Source: Amycolatopsis sp. DSM 110486
Lineage (GTDB): Bacteria; Actinomycetota; Actinomycetes; Mycobacteriales; Pseudonocardiaceae
Assembly: GCF_019468465.1 (NCBI RefSeq)
Contig: NZ_CP080519.1
Location: forward strand, 3,549,001-3,613,000
Reading direction: 5' to 3'
Length of the DNA stretch: 64,000 bases
In this document: positions 49,363 through 59,111 of the stretch, one piece after another
How the letters are laid out: each line of letters opens with the position of its first letter
Position numbering within the stretch: the first letter of the stretch is position 1
Position numbers and translations under genes: made by a program
The notes under the pieces: generated by a model
The model's database searches: none
The model's input: only the letters and a program-made list of their open reading frames with translations
Told to the model about the DNA's origin: nothing

Positions 49363-51183
49363 TCAGCTCAGGCGGTGGGCCAGCGCGTCGAGCTCGTCAC
49401 GCAGCGAGGTGGGCACCTCGCCGATCTTCTCGAACCACTCCTCGATCAGCGGCAGCTCCGCGCGCCACTCTTCGGCGTTGACCTGCAGCGCGGCCTCGAT
49501 GTCCGAAGCCGGCTCGGTGAGGCCCTCGGTGTCGAGGTCCTCGGCGCGCGGCACGAAGCCGATCGGCGTCTCGACGGCGTTGCCCTTGCCCTCGACGCGC
49601 TCGATGACCCACTTGAGCACGCGCGAGTTCTCGCCGAAGCCCGGCCACAGGAAGCGGCCGTCGTCACCGCGGCGGAACCAGTTGACGTAGAAGATCTTCG
49701 GCAGCTTGTTCGCGTCGGCGTTCTTGCCCAGCGTCAGCCAGTGCTTGAAGTAGTCACCGGCGTGGTAGCCGAGGAACGGCAGCATCGCCATCGGGTCGCG
49801 GCGCACGTTGCCCACCGCGCCGGCCGCGGCGGCCGTGGTCTCCGACGACATCGTGGCGCCCATGAACACGCCGTGCTGCCAGTCGCGGGCCTCGTTCACC
49901 AGCGGCACCGTGGTCTTGCGGCGGCCGCCGAACAGGATCGCCGAGATCGGCACGCCCTGCGGGTCGTCCCACTCCGGCGCGAGGATCGGGCACTGCGACA
50001 TCGGCGTGCAGTAGCGCGAGTTCGGGTGCGCGGCCTTCTCCTCGGACGCCGGCGTCCAGTCCTGGTGCTTCCACGACGTGGCGTGCTCGGGCGTGTTCTC
50101 CATGCCCTCCCACCAGATGTCGCCGTCGTCGGTGAGGGCGACGTTCGTGAAGACCGTGTTGCCCTTTTCGATGGTGCGCATGGCGTTCGGGTTGGTGTGC
50201 CAGTCGGTGCCCGGCGCGACGCCGAAGAAGCCGAACTCCGGGTTCACGGCGTAGAGGCGGCCGTCTTCACCGAAGCGCATCCACGCGATGTCGTCGCCGA
50301 GGGTCTCGGCGCGCCAGCCCGGGATGGTCGGCTGCAGCATCGCGAGGTTGGTCTTGCCGCAGGCGCTCGGGAACGCCGCCGCGACGTAGTGGACCTTGTC
50401 CTCCGGCGAGATCAGCTTCAGGATCAGCATGTGCTCGGCGAGCCAGCCCTCGTCGCGCGCCATGACCGAGGCGATGCGCAGCGAGTAGCACTTCTTGCCC
50501 AGCAAGGAGTTGCCGCCGTAACCCGAGCCGTAGCTCCAGATCGCGCGCTCCTCGGGGAAGTGCGAGATGTACTTGGTGTCGTTGCAGGGCCAGGCGACGT
50601 CCTTCTGGCCCGGCTCGAGCGGCGCGCCCACGGAGTGCAGCGCCGGCACGAAGTCGCGCTCGGTGCCGTCGGGGTTGATGAACTTGTCCAGCGCCGCCTT
50701 GCCCGCGCGGGTCATCACGCGCATCGACGCCACAACGTAGGCGAAGTCGGTGATTTCCAGACCCAGCTTGGGGTTCTCGTCGGAGAGCGGACCCATGCAG
50801 AACGGGATCACGTACATCGTGCGACCCCGCATGCACCCGCGGTACAGCTCGGTCATCGTGGCCTTCATCTCGGCCGGCGCGACCCAGTGGTTCGTGGGGC
50901 CGGCGTCCTGCTCACGCTGCGAGCAGATGAACGTCCGGTCCTCGACACGAGCGACGTCGCCCGGGTCGGAAGTGGCCCAGTAGGAGTTCGGCTTGGCCTT
51001 CAGCTTCACGAAGGTCCCGGCCTCGACCAGCTCGTCGTTGATCTTCGCGGCCTCTTCGTCGGACCCGTCGACCCACACCACGCGGTCCGGGGTGGTCAGT
51101 TCGGCGACCTCCCGGACCCAGGACAGCACGCCACTGTGCGTCGTCGGCGCATTGTCCAGTCCGGGGATGGCGACTGCGGTCAT
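49363..51183 (-). CDS. pckG: Phosphoenolpyruvate carboxykinase (GTP)
   Basis: 606 residues; converts oxaloacetate and GTP to PEP, CO2 and GDP. The GTP class is marked by the P-loop [15 protein letters not shown], the active-site [15 protein letters not shown] and [20 protein letters not shown], and the C-terminal [20 protein letters not shown] region. The ATG at 51183 has AGGAG upstream. With fbaA it marks a gluconeogenic flux path, but it is a single-gene unit here with a 347-bp upstream interval. Confidence 0.95.
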   Translation of the reverse strand: MTAVAIPGLDNAPTTHSGVLSWVREVAELTTPDRVVWVDGSDEEAAKINDELVEAGTFVKLKAKPNSYWATSDPGDVARVEDRTFICSQREQDAGPTNHWVAPAEMKATMTELYRGCMRGRTMYVIPFCMGPLSDENPKLGLEITDFAYVVASMRVMTRAGKAALDKFINPDGTERDFVPALHSVGAPLEPGQKDVAWPCNDTKYISHFPEERAIWSYGSGYGGNSLLGKKCYSLRIASVMARDEGWLAEHMLILKLISPEDKVHYVAAAFPSACGKTNLAMLQPTIPGWRAETLGDDIAWMRFGEDGRLYAVNPEFGFFGVAPGTDWHTNPNAMRTIEKGNTVFTNVALTDDGDIWWEGMENTPEHATSWKHQDWTPASEEKAAHPNSRYCTPMSQCPILAPEWDDPQGVPISAILFGGRRKTTVPLVNEARDWQHGVFMGATMSSETTAAAAGAVGNVRRDPMAMLPFLGYHAGDYFKHWLTLGKNADANKLPKIFYVNWFRRGDDGRFLWPGFGENSRVLKWVIERVEGKGNAVETPIGFVPRAEDLDTEGLTEPASDIEAALQVNAEEWRAELPLIEEWFEKIGEVPTSLRDELDALAHRLS

Positions 51184-51530
51184 CTCTACTCCTGACTTCC
51201 GACGACAAATAAGCCCACACGCCGGACCGCGGTGTCCGGGTGCGGGCCTCGTTGCCGGCGACCGAATGGCTTCGCACACCGGGGGTGAGCCGGTGTGCGG
51301 GTTTTGGGATTCCTCGACTGTAGCCGGATGACCGGCAGGTAACCGAGAGCTGACCTGTCGGTTCTCTCACAAGAACGATAAGGGAATCGATTCAGTTGTC
51401 ACCGGATTGGTCCAGCGCCGGAAATTCTTTCGATGCGGGGTGCTCAATTCGGGCGAAGATCACCGCGTTCGGCGAAACGACAACGGGCCCGGCGAGTGCC
51501 GGGCCCGTTGTGACGTGAGTTACAAATGGG
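51184..51530. other. Intergenic interval between pckG and the DxDxDG protein gene
   Basis: Holds the pckG promoter region (no convincing -35/-10 found by eye) and a 14-bp perfect hairpin (51480-51493 and 51498-51511, four-base loop), 20 bases past the stop of the minus-strand gene at 51531, which is its probable terminator. Nothing else is apparent. Confidence 0.6.
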
Positions 51531-52226
51531 TCAGTTGGGACTGATCCATTGTCCGGTTCCCGAATCGATCTTCGCGACGCCCGAAAGAAGCTGCGTGCCG
51601 TCGCCGCCCCAGATCGAGTCGCTCGCCGGGTCGGCCGCGCGGACGCCGGCGCTTTCGGCCTCGGTCCACTGGCCGGCGCCGGTGTGCTCGTAAGTGGTGG
51701 TGCTGCCGTCGGCGCCGATCTCCACCGCGACGTCGGCCTCGCCGTCGCCGTCGGTATCGGTGAACGCCATCGTGCCGCCGTCCTTGGTCTCGACGATCGC
51801 GGTGTCGTTGTGCCCGTCGTGGTCGGTGTCGATCGTGGCGACGCCGGCGTCGACCTCGCCGTCGGGCAGGTCGGCGTGGATGTGGCCGGTCGTGGAGTCG
51901 TCCTGCGAGTGCGACTCGGTCCCGCCCGGGTGCTCAGCACCGCCGGACTCGACCCACACACCGCTCGATTCGTCGTAAACCGCCTGGTCCACGACGTGGC
52001 CGGAGCTGTCCAGCACGGCGTACTGGTCGGCGACGCCGTCGCCGTCCGAGTCGATGAACGCCTGCGCTGTGCCGTCGTCGTGCTCCACGATGGCGGTGTC
52101 GTTCACGCCGTCGGAGTCGACGTCGTAGTTGACCTCGGCCTGGTAGTCCTGGCCTTCGACGTGGACCGTCATGGCCTCGGGTCCGCTGGCGTCGGTGTCG
52201 GTGCCGCCACTCTCGTCGACCCACAT
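51531..52226 (-). CDS. Acidic protein with DxDxDG calcium-binding-like repeats
   Basis: 231 residues, no signal peptide. Repeated motifs DVDSDGVNDTAIVEHDDGTA, DSDGDGVADQYAVLD, DTDHDGHNDTAIVETKDGGT and DTDGDGEADVAVEIGADGST resemble the calcium-binding loops of thrombospondin type 3 or dockerin repeats. Very rich in Asp, Gly and Thr. The ATG has AAAGGGGG upstream. It follows the dynamin operon by 99 bases on the same strand and may be its last member. Actinobacterial relatives are annotated as uncharacterised DUF6802-type proteins (from memory). Confidence 0.72.
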   Translation of the reverse strand: MWVDESGGTDTDASGPEAMTVHVEGQDYQAEVNYDVDSDGVNDTAIVEHDDGTAQAFIDSDGDGVADQYAVLDSSGHVVDQAVYDESSGVWVESGGAEHPGGTESHSQDDSTTGHIHADLPDGEVDAGVATIDTDHDGHNDTAIVETKDGGTMAFTDTDGDGEADVAVEIGADGSTTTYEHTGAGQWTEAESAGVRAADPASDSIWGGDGTQLLSGVAKIDSGTGQWISPN

Positions 52227-52325
52227 GGGAAAAGCCCCCTTTTAGGACCGGGTCTCGCCGGCTGCGTTCAGCTGTCGATCGGTAGGACTCACGTTAGGCC
52301 GGTTCGGTTCCTGTCCACAAGCTGA

Positions 52326-54152
52326 TCACCCCCGGTCACGCAGCGTTCGGATGCGCCCGAGCAGCGATTCCGCCCTCGCGTGGCCGTCGGTGGCCTCCTT
52401 CAGTCGCTTCGAAACGATCGCGATGTTCTTCGCCCGCTCCTGCGCGCCCATCTTGATCGTGCGGTCCACGTCCTTGAGCTCGGCCTCGATCGCCTCGATA
52501 CGGCGGCTCAGCGCTTCGTCGAGCGCCATCGACAGCTGCTGCTCGGCTTCGATGAGCTGCTCGGCCACGAGCTGGTCGAGCGTGGAGCGCGCGTCGGCGA
52601 TGGCCTCGACCAGCCATTGCTTCATGTGCTGCTTGTCGGCGGCGTGCTTGCGCGTGCGGGCCATCCACCAGCCGGCACCGAGACCGATGATGATCGTGGC
52701 CGGCAGCACCACCGGGTTCAGGATCGCGACGCCGGCCAGCGGCAACGCGGCGATCTTGCCCGCGCCGACACCACCCGAGATGCCCATGAACACCAGCAGC
52801 TTGTCCTCCGCCGTCGGCGGCTTCTTGTCCGGCGGCCGCAGCACCACGGGCGGCCCGCCGGCCCGCGCGAACTGCGCGCGGATCACGTCGAGCTCCTCGG
52901 GGGAGAACAGCTCGGACAACGCCACGTTGGTCACGTGGTTCAGCCGTTGCGACAGCAGCATCGAGACCCGTTGCGACGTCGTCTGCAACGCGAGGTCCAC
53001 CTGCTGCGGCAACGCGGCCAGCTCGTCTCGCTTCGCCGAGTCGATGCGCTGGCGGAAGTGCGTTTGGGCGTCGCGCATTTCGCGGCTGCTCTCGTGGCCG
53101 ACCTCCACGCGGGTGCGCTGGATCTCGCCCCGCAGCTTCAGCTGCCAGCCACGGGTGGACGAACGGCGTTCGGCCTGCAGGTGGTCGCGGCGTTCGCGCA
53201 GCTGCTCGGCCTCGGCCTCACCCGCCGAGAGCGCCCGGCTCTCGGCCTGAAGCTTCGCCTTGATGCCGGCCAGCGCGCTGGAGAGCGCGCGCAGGGCGTT
53301 GGCCTCGGCCAGCATCATCGAGCGGCCGACGAGCATTTCCTGCAGCGCGATCTGCACGGCGGCGATACCCGACTTCTCGCGCAGCATGGCCGCGACCTGC
53401 TCGTTCGGCGCTTTCGCGGCCGTTTCGAACACCCGGGCCGAGACGGGGTGGAAGACGGCGTCGGCGAAGCGCGGGGCGTGCTGGGCGAGCAGCTGCCGGT
53501 CGGCCTCGAGGATCTCGCGCCAGCCGCGGAACGCGTCGGTCTTGGCCAGCACGAACAGCACGGTTTCGACGCGGTCGGCCACATCGCGGAGGAACTGCAG
53601 CTCGGTGGACGTGAACGGCGCCGACGCGTCGAGCACGAACACCAGCGCCGTCGCGGTCGCCGCCGCCTCGCGGGCCAGCTCGCCGTGCAGCGAGTCGAGG
53701 CCGCCGACGCCCGGGGTGTCGACGAGCGTCACGCGCTCCAGCAGCGGCACCGGCCCGGACACCTCGACGTAGCGCGGCGGGATCTGACCCGGCGGCAGCT
53801 CGTGGGCGGCCGAGACCCAGTTGACCAGCTCGGTCAGCTGGATCGGCACCGGCGCGAGCTGCCCGGGGTAACAGGCCTGCGCGCCCCACTGCTCCGCGTG
53901 CTCGAAGACGAGGTAGGTGGCGGTGGCGACGTCGGCGTCCACAGGGGACAGTCCCGGGGTCGCGAGCAGCGCGTTGACCAGCGTGCTCTTGCCGCGGTTG
54001 GTCTCGCCGACGACCACGACCGACGGCTTCGCCGCGCGCGCCCGGCGCACGTCGTCCACCCACTTGGCAGCCTGCGGATCGGCTTCGCGGACCACGGTGA
54101 GCAGCTGCTCGCGCGCGGCCTGGACCTGGGCGGGAAGGCTGGGTGAGGTCAC
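52326..54152 (-). CDS. Dynamin-like GTPase (IniA-like)
   Basis: 608 residues. P-loop VVVVGETNRGKSTLVNALLA (about 46-65), G3 LVDTPGVGG, G4-like VLAKTDAFRGW. A helical region of about 330-450 is followed by two membrane segments (about 475-530, with GVAILNPVVLPATIIIGLGA) and a long C-terminal coiled-coil (EALSRRIEAIEAELKDVD). It resembles mycobacterial IniA and other membrane-fusing bacterial dynamins. The GTG start overlaps the stop of the GrpE-like gene. Confidence 0.86.
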   Translation of the reverse strand: MTSPSLPAQVQAAREQLLTVVREADPQAAKWVDDVRRARAAKPSVVVVGETNRGKSTLVNALLATPGLSPVDADVATATYLVFEHAEQWGAQACYPGQLAPVPIQLTELVNWVSAAHELPPGQIPPRYVEVSGPVPLLERVTLVDTPGVGGLDSLHGELAREAAATATALVFVLDASAPFTSTELQFLRDVADRVETVLFVLAKTDAFRGWREILEADRQLLAQHAPRFADAVFHPVSARVFETAAKAPNEQVAAMLREKSGIAAVQIALQEMLVGRSMMLAEANALRALSSALAGIKAKLQAESRALSAGEAEAEQLRERRDHLQAERRSSTRGWQLKLRGEIQRTRVEVGHESSREMRDAQTHFRQRIDSAKRDELAALPQQVDLALQTTSQRVSMLLSQRLNHVTNVALSELFSPEELDVIRAQFARAGGPPVVLRPPDKKPPTAEDKLLVFMGISGGVGAGKIAALPLAGVAILNPVVLPATIIIGLGAGWWMARTRKHAADKQHMKQWLVEAIADARSTLDQLVAEQLIEAEQQLSMALDEALSRRIEAIEAELKDVDRTIKMGAQERAKNIAIVSKRLKEATDGHARAESLLGRIRTLRDRG

Positions 54153-54571
54153 TGGGCTCGCTTCGCGTAGACGGTGACGATGGGCGCGCGCAACAGCCGC
54201 TCGCCCTCGGCGAACCCGATCACCTCGGTCTCGGCGACCACGCCGTCGAGCGCCGGGTCGTCGGTGGGGATCGCGCCGCCGGCCTCGTGGCACGCGGGGT
54301 CGAAGCGCTCGCCGTCGGGGCGCAGCGCGGTGACGCCGATGTCGGCGAGGCCGTGTTCGAGCCGCTGGACCACTCCACCGCTGCGGGCACGGTCGAGCGC
54401 GTAGAGGCAGAGCTGGATGAGCGCCTGACGATCCGCCAGCGCGCGTTCGAGATCACCGGGGGCAGCTACGACGTCCACATCCGTGTTCGACGCGGACGTG
54501 TCGGCGGTGGTTCCGGGCTCCCCGCCGGCGGGTTCCGCGCCGCGGTTGCGGAACCAGGCCACAGCCGTCAC
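54149..54571 (-). CDS. GrpE-like nucleotide-exchange-factor-type protein
   Basis: 140 residues. It shows the C-terminal beta-domain pattern of GrpE: FDPACHEAGGAIPTDDPAL, AETEVIGFAEGERLLRAPIV and TVYAKRAQ. The N-terminal coiled-coil of GrpE is short (GDLERALADRQALIQLCLYA). Genuine GrpE releases ADP from DnaK-type chaperones, but no hsp70-type gene is present in this operon. The GTG start follows a 111-bp gap after the unknown gene; its own stop overlaps the start of the dynamin gene. Confidence 0.78.
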   Translation of the reverse strand: MTAVAWFRNRGAEPAGGEPGTTADTSASNTDVDVVAAPGDLERALADRQALIQLCLYALDRARSGGVVQRLEHGLADIGVTALRPDGERFDPACHEAGGAIPTDDPALDGVVAETEVIGFAEGERLLRAPIVTVYAKRAQ

Positions 54572-54682
54572 CCCCGCCTTGCCCCGCGGACCGCCCGTTC
54601 GGCCCGCCGGGATTCCACCAGTCTGGAGCAGATCTTCGCCAGTCGGGCGCGAATCCGGGAGCGCAAACGCTTGCGCGCGCCG

Positions 54683-55339
54683 TCAGGCGAGGTCGCGGAT
54701 CACCGAGCGCATCGCCTGCTCCAGCGAAGGCACGTCTTCGGCGAAGCGCGAAGACACGAGGATCTGGTCCTCGGCCGTCCGCAGCCAGACGCGGCCCGCC
54801 ACGGAGATCTCGATGACCGACAGTCGAAAGGGCCGCGCACGCCGGCCGAGGTCGACCTCGGTCTCGCGGACGAGCTGCCCCAGCCGGTCGCCCGCCACGA
54901 TCTGCCGCCGGTAGAAGCCCGCGGCCCCCAATGCGGCGTGCAGAGCCGGCCGGCGGGCCTCCGTGAAGTGGCGCGCGGCAGCGGACGTGAAGTGCTGGAT
55001 GGCCAGGTCGATGGCCGAGCCGTCGCCGGGAGCGGGCCGGCCGAAGCGGCTGCGGGGCTTCCGCGAACCCGATTCGCCGCGGAGCCGGACGAACTCCAGG
55101 AGATCGGTCCACCAGTCCGCCCACTGGGCCTGAACGGCGGCGCGGTCGATGGCCGGCGGCACGCGCACCGGCACCGCGGGCTCCACCGGCGGCAGCAGCT
55201 GGCCCTCGGCGACGGACAACGCGAGCACGTCCCGGAGGTACAGAGCGATGTCGATCTCCTGCTCGCTCCCCCAGGACGCCCGCCACGAGGTGGTGTTCTC
55301 CAGCCGCACGAAATCCACCCTACGCGTGAACGGCGACAT
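54683..55339 (-). CDS. Unknown protein of the dynamin operon
   Basis: 218 residues from the ATG at 55339, two bases past the stop of the dynamin gene upstream, so co-translated with it. The N-terminal half has WGSEQEIDIALYLRDVLALS; the middle is AIDRAAVQAQWADWWTDLLE; the C-terminus ends LEQAMRSVIRDLA. Basic linker GSRKPRSRFGRP. No signal peptide, membrane segment or recognised domain. Its coupling suggests an accessory or adaptor role for the two dynamins. Confidence 0.72.
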   Translation of the reverse strand: MSPFTRRVDFVRLENTTSWRASWGSEQEIDIALYLRDVLALSVAEGQLLPPVEPAVPVRVPPAIDRAAVQAQWADWWTDLLEFVRLRGESGSRKPRSRFGRPAPGDGSAIDLAIQHFTSAAARHFTEARRPALHAALGAAGFYRRQIVAGDRLGQLVRETEVDLGRRARPFRLSVIEISVAGRVWLRTAEDQILVSSRFAEDVPSLEQAMRSVIRDLA

Positions 55340-55341
55340 TC

Positions 55342-56877
55342 CTACGGGATGCGGATCTGTTGCCAGATCAGGAAATAGGCCCGGTGCACGACGTGCGCCA
55401 CGCGGCTCTGCGCGGGCGTTGCGCCGAACGAGGCAAAGGAGCGCCACCAGCCCGCGCGTTCGAGGGCGTGAGCGGTCAGTTCCGGCCGGGCGGCGCCGGG
55501 GAGGCCGAGCTGCGCGCCGAGGTCGGCGTTGCTGCCGACGCGCAGCACCTCTTCCGCGAGGTCCTCCGGCATGTCGACGGCTCCGGAGGCCACCAGCGTC
55601 AACGCCTCCAGCAGCCGCAGCTGGTGTGCCTCCGGCTTGGCGAGCAGGACCTCGATCGCGTCGTGCACGCGCTGGCGTTCGCCGGGATCGCCCGACGCGT
55701 GGGCCAGCGCGGTCACCGAAGCGAGCGCCGCGGCGGCCTTGATCCCGTCGGCTCGCGCGGCGAAGACGATGGCCAGGCGCTGGCGCACCGCGCCGAGGCC
55801 CGACGCGTCGAGCAGCACCCGACGCAGCGCCCCCGCGGTGATCGCGGGCTCTGCGCGGATCGCGTCGACTGCGCGGCGAACGCCGTAGAGGTCGAGCTTC
55901 TCCAGCAACCGCAGCCGGACGCCGGCGGGCACGTCGCACTCCCAGCTGGTGAAGATGTCGGCCGAGATGAGCATGGTCTCGAGGACGTCGTCGTCGACGT
56001 CGGCGAGCTGGTGCAGCGCGTCGGCGTCGGCCGAGGTGAAGCCGCCCGACTCGGCGGACTCGGCGATCAGGCCGATCACCGGCAGCACGTCGGCGACGCG
56101 CGGCTTGAGCGTGCTCGCCTGCTTTTCCGCGAGCAGCTTCGCCGCCAGCCAGATGTCGCCGCCCGAGCCCTCGACGGTCTCCGCGACGATCGTGTCCGCC
56201 TTGTTCAGCACGGCGATCGCGTTCACCGGGCCCGCCTCGCGGCTCGCGGTGGCGGCGGTGAACGCGGCGAGCGCCTGCTGGTCGTCGGCCCGCACGCCCT
56301 GCGTCACCACGTAGAGCACGGCTTCCGCGCCGGCGACGGCGTTGCGGGAGGTGTCGTCGAGGTTGTCCGAACCGGTGTCCTCCTGCGCGGCGCCGAGCAG
56401 CTGCTCGGTGCGCGAGACGGACGCGGCGTCGAGCGAGCCCAGGCCCGGGGTGTCGATCACGGTCATGCCCTGCAGCACCGCGTTGGTCAGGTAGGCCTCG
56501 AGGTGCGAGACCTTCGTGATGTCCACGCCGAGCTCGGCCGGGATCGACCCGTCGGCGGCGAAGGGCAGCACCTGCTTGGCGCCGTCGGTGAACACGACCT
56601 CGACGCGGTCGACCGTGCCGTACTGGAAGCGCGTGACGAGGCGCGTGCACTCACCGACGTCGGTGGGCGCGACCCGGCGGCCGATCAACGCGTTGACCAG
56701 CGTGGACTTGCCCGACTTGATCCGCCCGGCCACGGCCACCTGCAGCGGCGCGGCGAGCCGGCGCTGCACCTCGGCGAACCCGGCGGCCGTGCGCGGCGAA
56801 ACCTGCGAGGCGAGCCGGTGGCACAGGTTGGCGACCGACATCGACAAAGGGCCCGCGAGGCGCCCCTGCTCCGTCAC
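55342..56877 (-). CDS. Dynamin-like GTPase (IniC-like)
   Basis: 511 residues. P-loop AVAGRIKSGKSTLVNALIGR (about 48-67), switch TDVGECTRLVTRF, G3 MTVIDTPGLGSLD, G4 VLNKADTIV. The C-terminal half is alpha-helical (helices with ALRRVLLDASGLGAVRQRLA and VHDAIEVLLAKPEAHQLRLL) without an obvious membrane segment, as in IniC. First gene of the operon, GTG start. It probably pairs with the IniA-like partner, since bacterial dynamins are often encoded as unequal pairs. Confidence 0.86.
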   Translation of the reverse strand: MTEQGRLAGPLSMSVANLCHRLASQVSPRTAAGFAEVQRRLAAPLQVAVAGRIKSGKSTLVNALIGRRVAPTDVGECTRLVTRFQYGTVDRVEVVFTDGAKQVLPFAADGSIPAELGVDITKVSHLEAYLTNAVLQGMTVIDTPGLGSLDAASVSRTEQLLGAAQEDTGSDNLDDTSRNAVAGAEAVLYVVTQGVRADDQQALAAFTAATASREAGPVNAIAVLNKADTIVAETVEGSGGDIWLAAKLLAEKQASTLKPRVADVLPVIGLIAESAESGGFTSADADALHQLADVDDDVLETMLISADIFTSWECDVPAGVRLRLLEKLDLYGVRRAVDAIRAEPAITAGALRRVLLDASGLGAVRQRLAIVFAARADGIKAAAALASVTALAHASGDPGERQRVHDAIEVLLAKPEAHQLRLLEALTLVASGAVDMPEDLAEEVLRVGSNADLGAQLGLPGAARPELTAHALERAGWWRSFASFGATPAQSRVAHVVHRAYFLIWQQIRIP

Positions 56878-57005
56878 GCCCCGGTCCCCTCTCGTTCGCT
56901 GCTCTACTGCCGGGAAATCGTGCCATGTCCGACCACCGCGAGTGCGACCGACAGTGCTACCGGAGGATGACGCGGCGTGCCCGGTCGCCCACCTAATCTT
57001 GTCGG

Positions 57006-58244
57006 GTGCGACGGCTGAGCCTCTGGATGCGTGCCCACCCCATGGCGGGCGACACGCTGCTCGCCGTGGTCCTGCTGTTCATCGACTTCGTGCTGTTCGT
57101 CGACGGCAGCGTCGGCCACGAGAACCACCCGCCGCCGTGGTTCATCTCGCTGCCGATCGACGTCGCCATGGTGGCGCCGCTCGTGTTCCGGCGGAAGAAG
57201 CCGCTGGTCTCGGCCTACGTCGTGTACTTCGTCGCCATCGCGCACGGAGCGCTGTCGCTGGGCTTCTCCTCCGTCGCAGCGCTGGCGATGAGCCTGTACT
57301 CGATCCTGGTCTACATCGGCCGCAAGCAGGGGCTGATCTACGTCGGCGCGCTCGTGCTGATGACCGGCGTCGAGGTGTTCACCGACAAGTCGACGCCGTG
57401 GCTGGGCAACGCGCTGTTCACCGCCTTCGGCATCGCGCTGTGCTGGACGCTCGGCGAGTTCGTCGGTGCGCGGCGCGCGTACCAGCTGGAGGTGGAAGCG
57501 CGCCTGCACCTGCTGGAGACCGAACGCGACCAGGCCACGCGCATCGCCGTGGCCGAGGAGCGCGGCCGCATCGCGCGCGAGCTGCACGACGTGGTCGCCC
57601 ACTCCGTGAGCGTGATGGTGGTGCAGGCCGACGGTGCGGCGCTCGCGTTGCCCACGAACCCGGAGCTGGCCGGCCGCGCGCTGCAGACGATCTCCGAAAC
57701 CGGCCGCGGCGCCCTCGGCGAGCTGCGCCGGCTGCTCGAGGTGCTGCGCGGCGACCACGGCGACGGCGAGCCACGCGTACCGCAGCCCGACGCCAACGCG
57801 CTGGGCGAGCTGGCCGAACGCATGCGCGGCGCGGGCGTCCCAGTGGACCTCGAGGTGGGCGATGGCCTCACCGACCTGCCCGCCGGCGTCTCCCTCGGCA
57901 TCTACCGCATCGTGCAGGAGTCGCTCACGAACACGCTCAAGCACGCCGGCACCGGCGCGCGCGCCGAGGTCCACGTGCACCGCAAGGGCGACAGCAAGAC
58001 CGGCGACGTGGTCGAGGTGCTCGTCCGCGACGACGGCGCCGGCCGCGCGCGCCAGCTCGAACAGGTGACGGTGGGCGCGGGAGCGCCTTCGAAGAAGGCC
58101 CCGCGACTGCAGGTCGCGGGCGGAAACGGACTGATCGGGATGCGGGAGCGCGCGAACGTGTACGGCGGAACGCTGGAGGTGGGCCCCGCGCCCGCCGGTG
58201 GGTGGCAGGTGCGGGCCGTGCTGCCCGTTAGGTTGGCGCCGTGA
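57006..58244 (+). CDS. Sensor histidine kinase (HisKA_3, NarL-type partner)
   Basis: 412 residues: about four membrane segments in residues 15-160, a cytoplasmic linker, then ERGRIARELHDVVAHSVSVM with the phosphorylated His, and the ATPase domain with YRIVQESLTNTLKHAG (N box) and DDGAG, GNGLIGMRERANVYGGTLEV (G boxes). TAATCT ends seven bases before the GTG, so the mRNA is probably leaderless. The GTG of the response regulator overlaps its stop. Signal unknown; downstream ABC exporters are likely targets. Confidence 0.9.
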   Translation: MRRLSLWMRAHPMAGDTLLAVVLLFIDFVLFVDGSVGHENHPPPWFISLPIDVAMVAPLVFRRKKPLVSAYVVYFVAIAHGALSLGFSSVAALAMSLYSILVYIGRKQGLIYVGALVLMTGVEVFTDKSTPWLGNALFTAFGIALCWTLGEFVGARRAYQLEVEARLHLLETERDQATRIAVAEERGRIARELHDVVAHSVSVMVVQADGAALALPTNPELAGRALQTISETGRGALGELRRLLEVLRGDHGDGEPRVPQPDANALGELAERMRGAGVPVDLEVGDGLTDLPAGVSLGIYRIVQESLTNTLKHAGTGARAEVHVHRKGDSKTGDVVEVLVRDDGAGRARQLEQVTVGAGAPSKKAPRLQVAGGNGLIGMRERANVYGGTLEVGPAPAGGWQVRAVLPVRLAP

Positions 58245-58897
58245 TCAAAGTGGTGGTCGTGGACGACCAGGAACTGATGCGCGTCGGCTTCCGCATGGTG
58301 CTGGGTGCGCAGGCCGACATCGACGTGGTGGGCGAGGCCGGCGACGGCGCGCAGGCCATCAAGCTCGCCGACGAGCTGCGGCCTGACGTCGTGCTCATGG
58401 ACGTGCGCATGCCGGTGCTCGACGGGGTGGAGGCCACGAAGCAGATCGTGGCCGCCGGGACCGCGCGCGTGCTGGTGATGACCACCTTCGACCTCGACGA
58501 GTACGTCTATGCGGCCCTGCAGGGCGGCGCGTCGGGTTTCCTCCTCAAGGACACCCCGCCCGACCACCTCGTGTCGGCGCTGCGGTCCGTCGCGTCGGGC
58601 GACGCCGTGGTGTCACCCTCGGTGACCAAGCGGCTGCTCGACCGCTTCGTGGGCGCAGGCGGCTCGCCGGTGCGCGACGCGAGGGAGCTCGACGTGCTGA
58701 CCGACCGCGAACGCGAGGTTCTCGTGCTCATCGCGAAGGGCATGTCGAACCTCGAGATCGCCGAAACGCTCTTCCTCTCCGAGGCCACGGTGAAGACGCA
58801 CGTGGGCCGTATCCTGGCGAAACTCGACCTGCGCGACCGCGTGCAGGCCGTGGTGCTCGCCTACGAAACCGGCCTCGCGCGCCCCGGCCTCGGCTGA
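58241..58897 (+). CDS. LuxR/NarL-family response regulator
   Basis: 218 residues. The receiver domain has DDQELMRVGFRMVL (acidic pocket), VLMDVRMPVLDG with phospho-acceptor Asp and the Lys in SGFLLKDTPP. The LuxR-type HTH is LTDREREVLVLIAKGMSNLE then IAETLFLSEATVKTHVGRIL. The start overlaps the kinase stop (GTGA). It probably controls the ABC operons that follow. Confidence 0.92.
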   Translation: MIKVVVVDDQELMRVGFRMVLGAQADIDVVGEAGDGAQAIKLADELRPDVVLMDVRMPVLDGVEATKQIVAAGTARVLVMTTFDLDEYVYAALQGGASGFLLKDTPPDHLVSALRSVASGDAVVSPSVTKRLLDRFVGAGGSPVRDARELDVLTDREREVLVLIAKGMSNLEIAETLFLSEATVKTHVGRILAKLDLRDRVQAVVLAYETGLARPGLG

Positions 58898-59111
58898 GGT
58901 CCCCACCCGCTCTTGATCCACTGTGCTGGTCTTCGACGCCGAAGTTCAGGGTCGTCTCAGGGGTTTCACCGATCGCACATCAACCGCCGAGGCGGTTGGG
59001 TACTACTCAGGTCGGGTGACGAGTTCGACCCACAGGATGACGCGAAGACCGGTCCACCTCGGTCACGATATGGCGGGTAAGCGGCACACAGCCGTCGAAG
59101 AGGGAGCAGGG

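Noticed and set aside
49375..51195. Long plus-strand frame opposite pckG
   Set aside because: Antisense shadow of an unmistakable PEP carboxykinase.
55360..56970. Long plus-strand frame opposite the IniC-like gene
   Set aside because: Antisense shadow; the minus-strand frame has all GTPase motifs.
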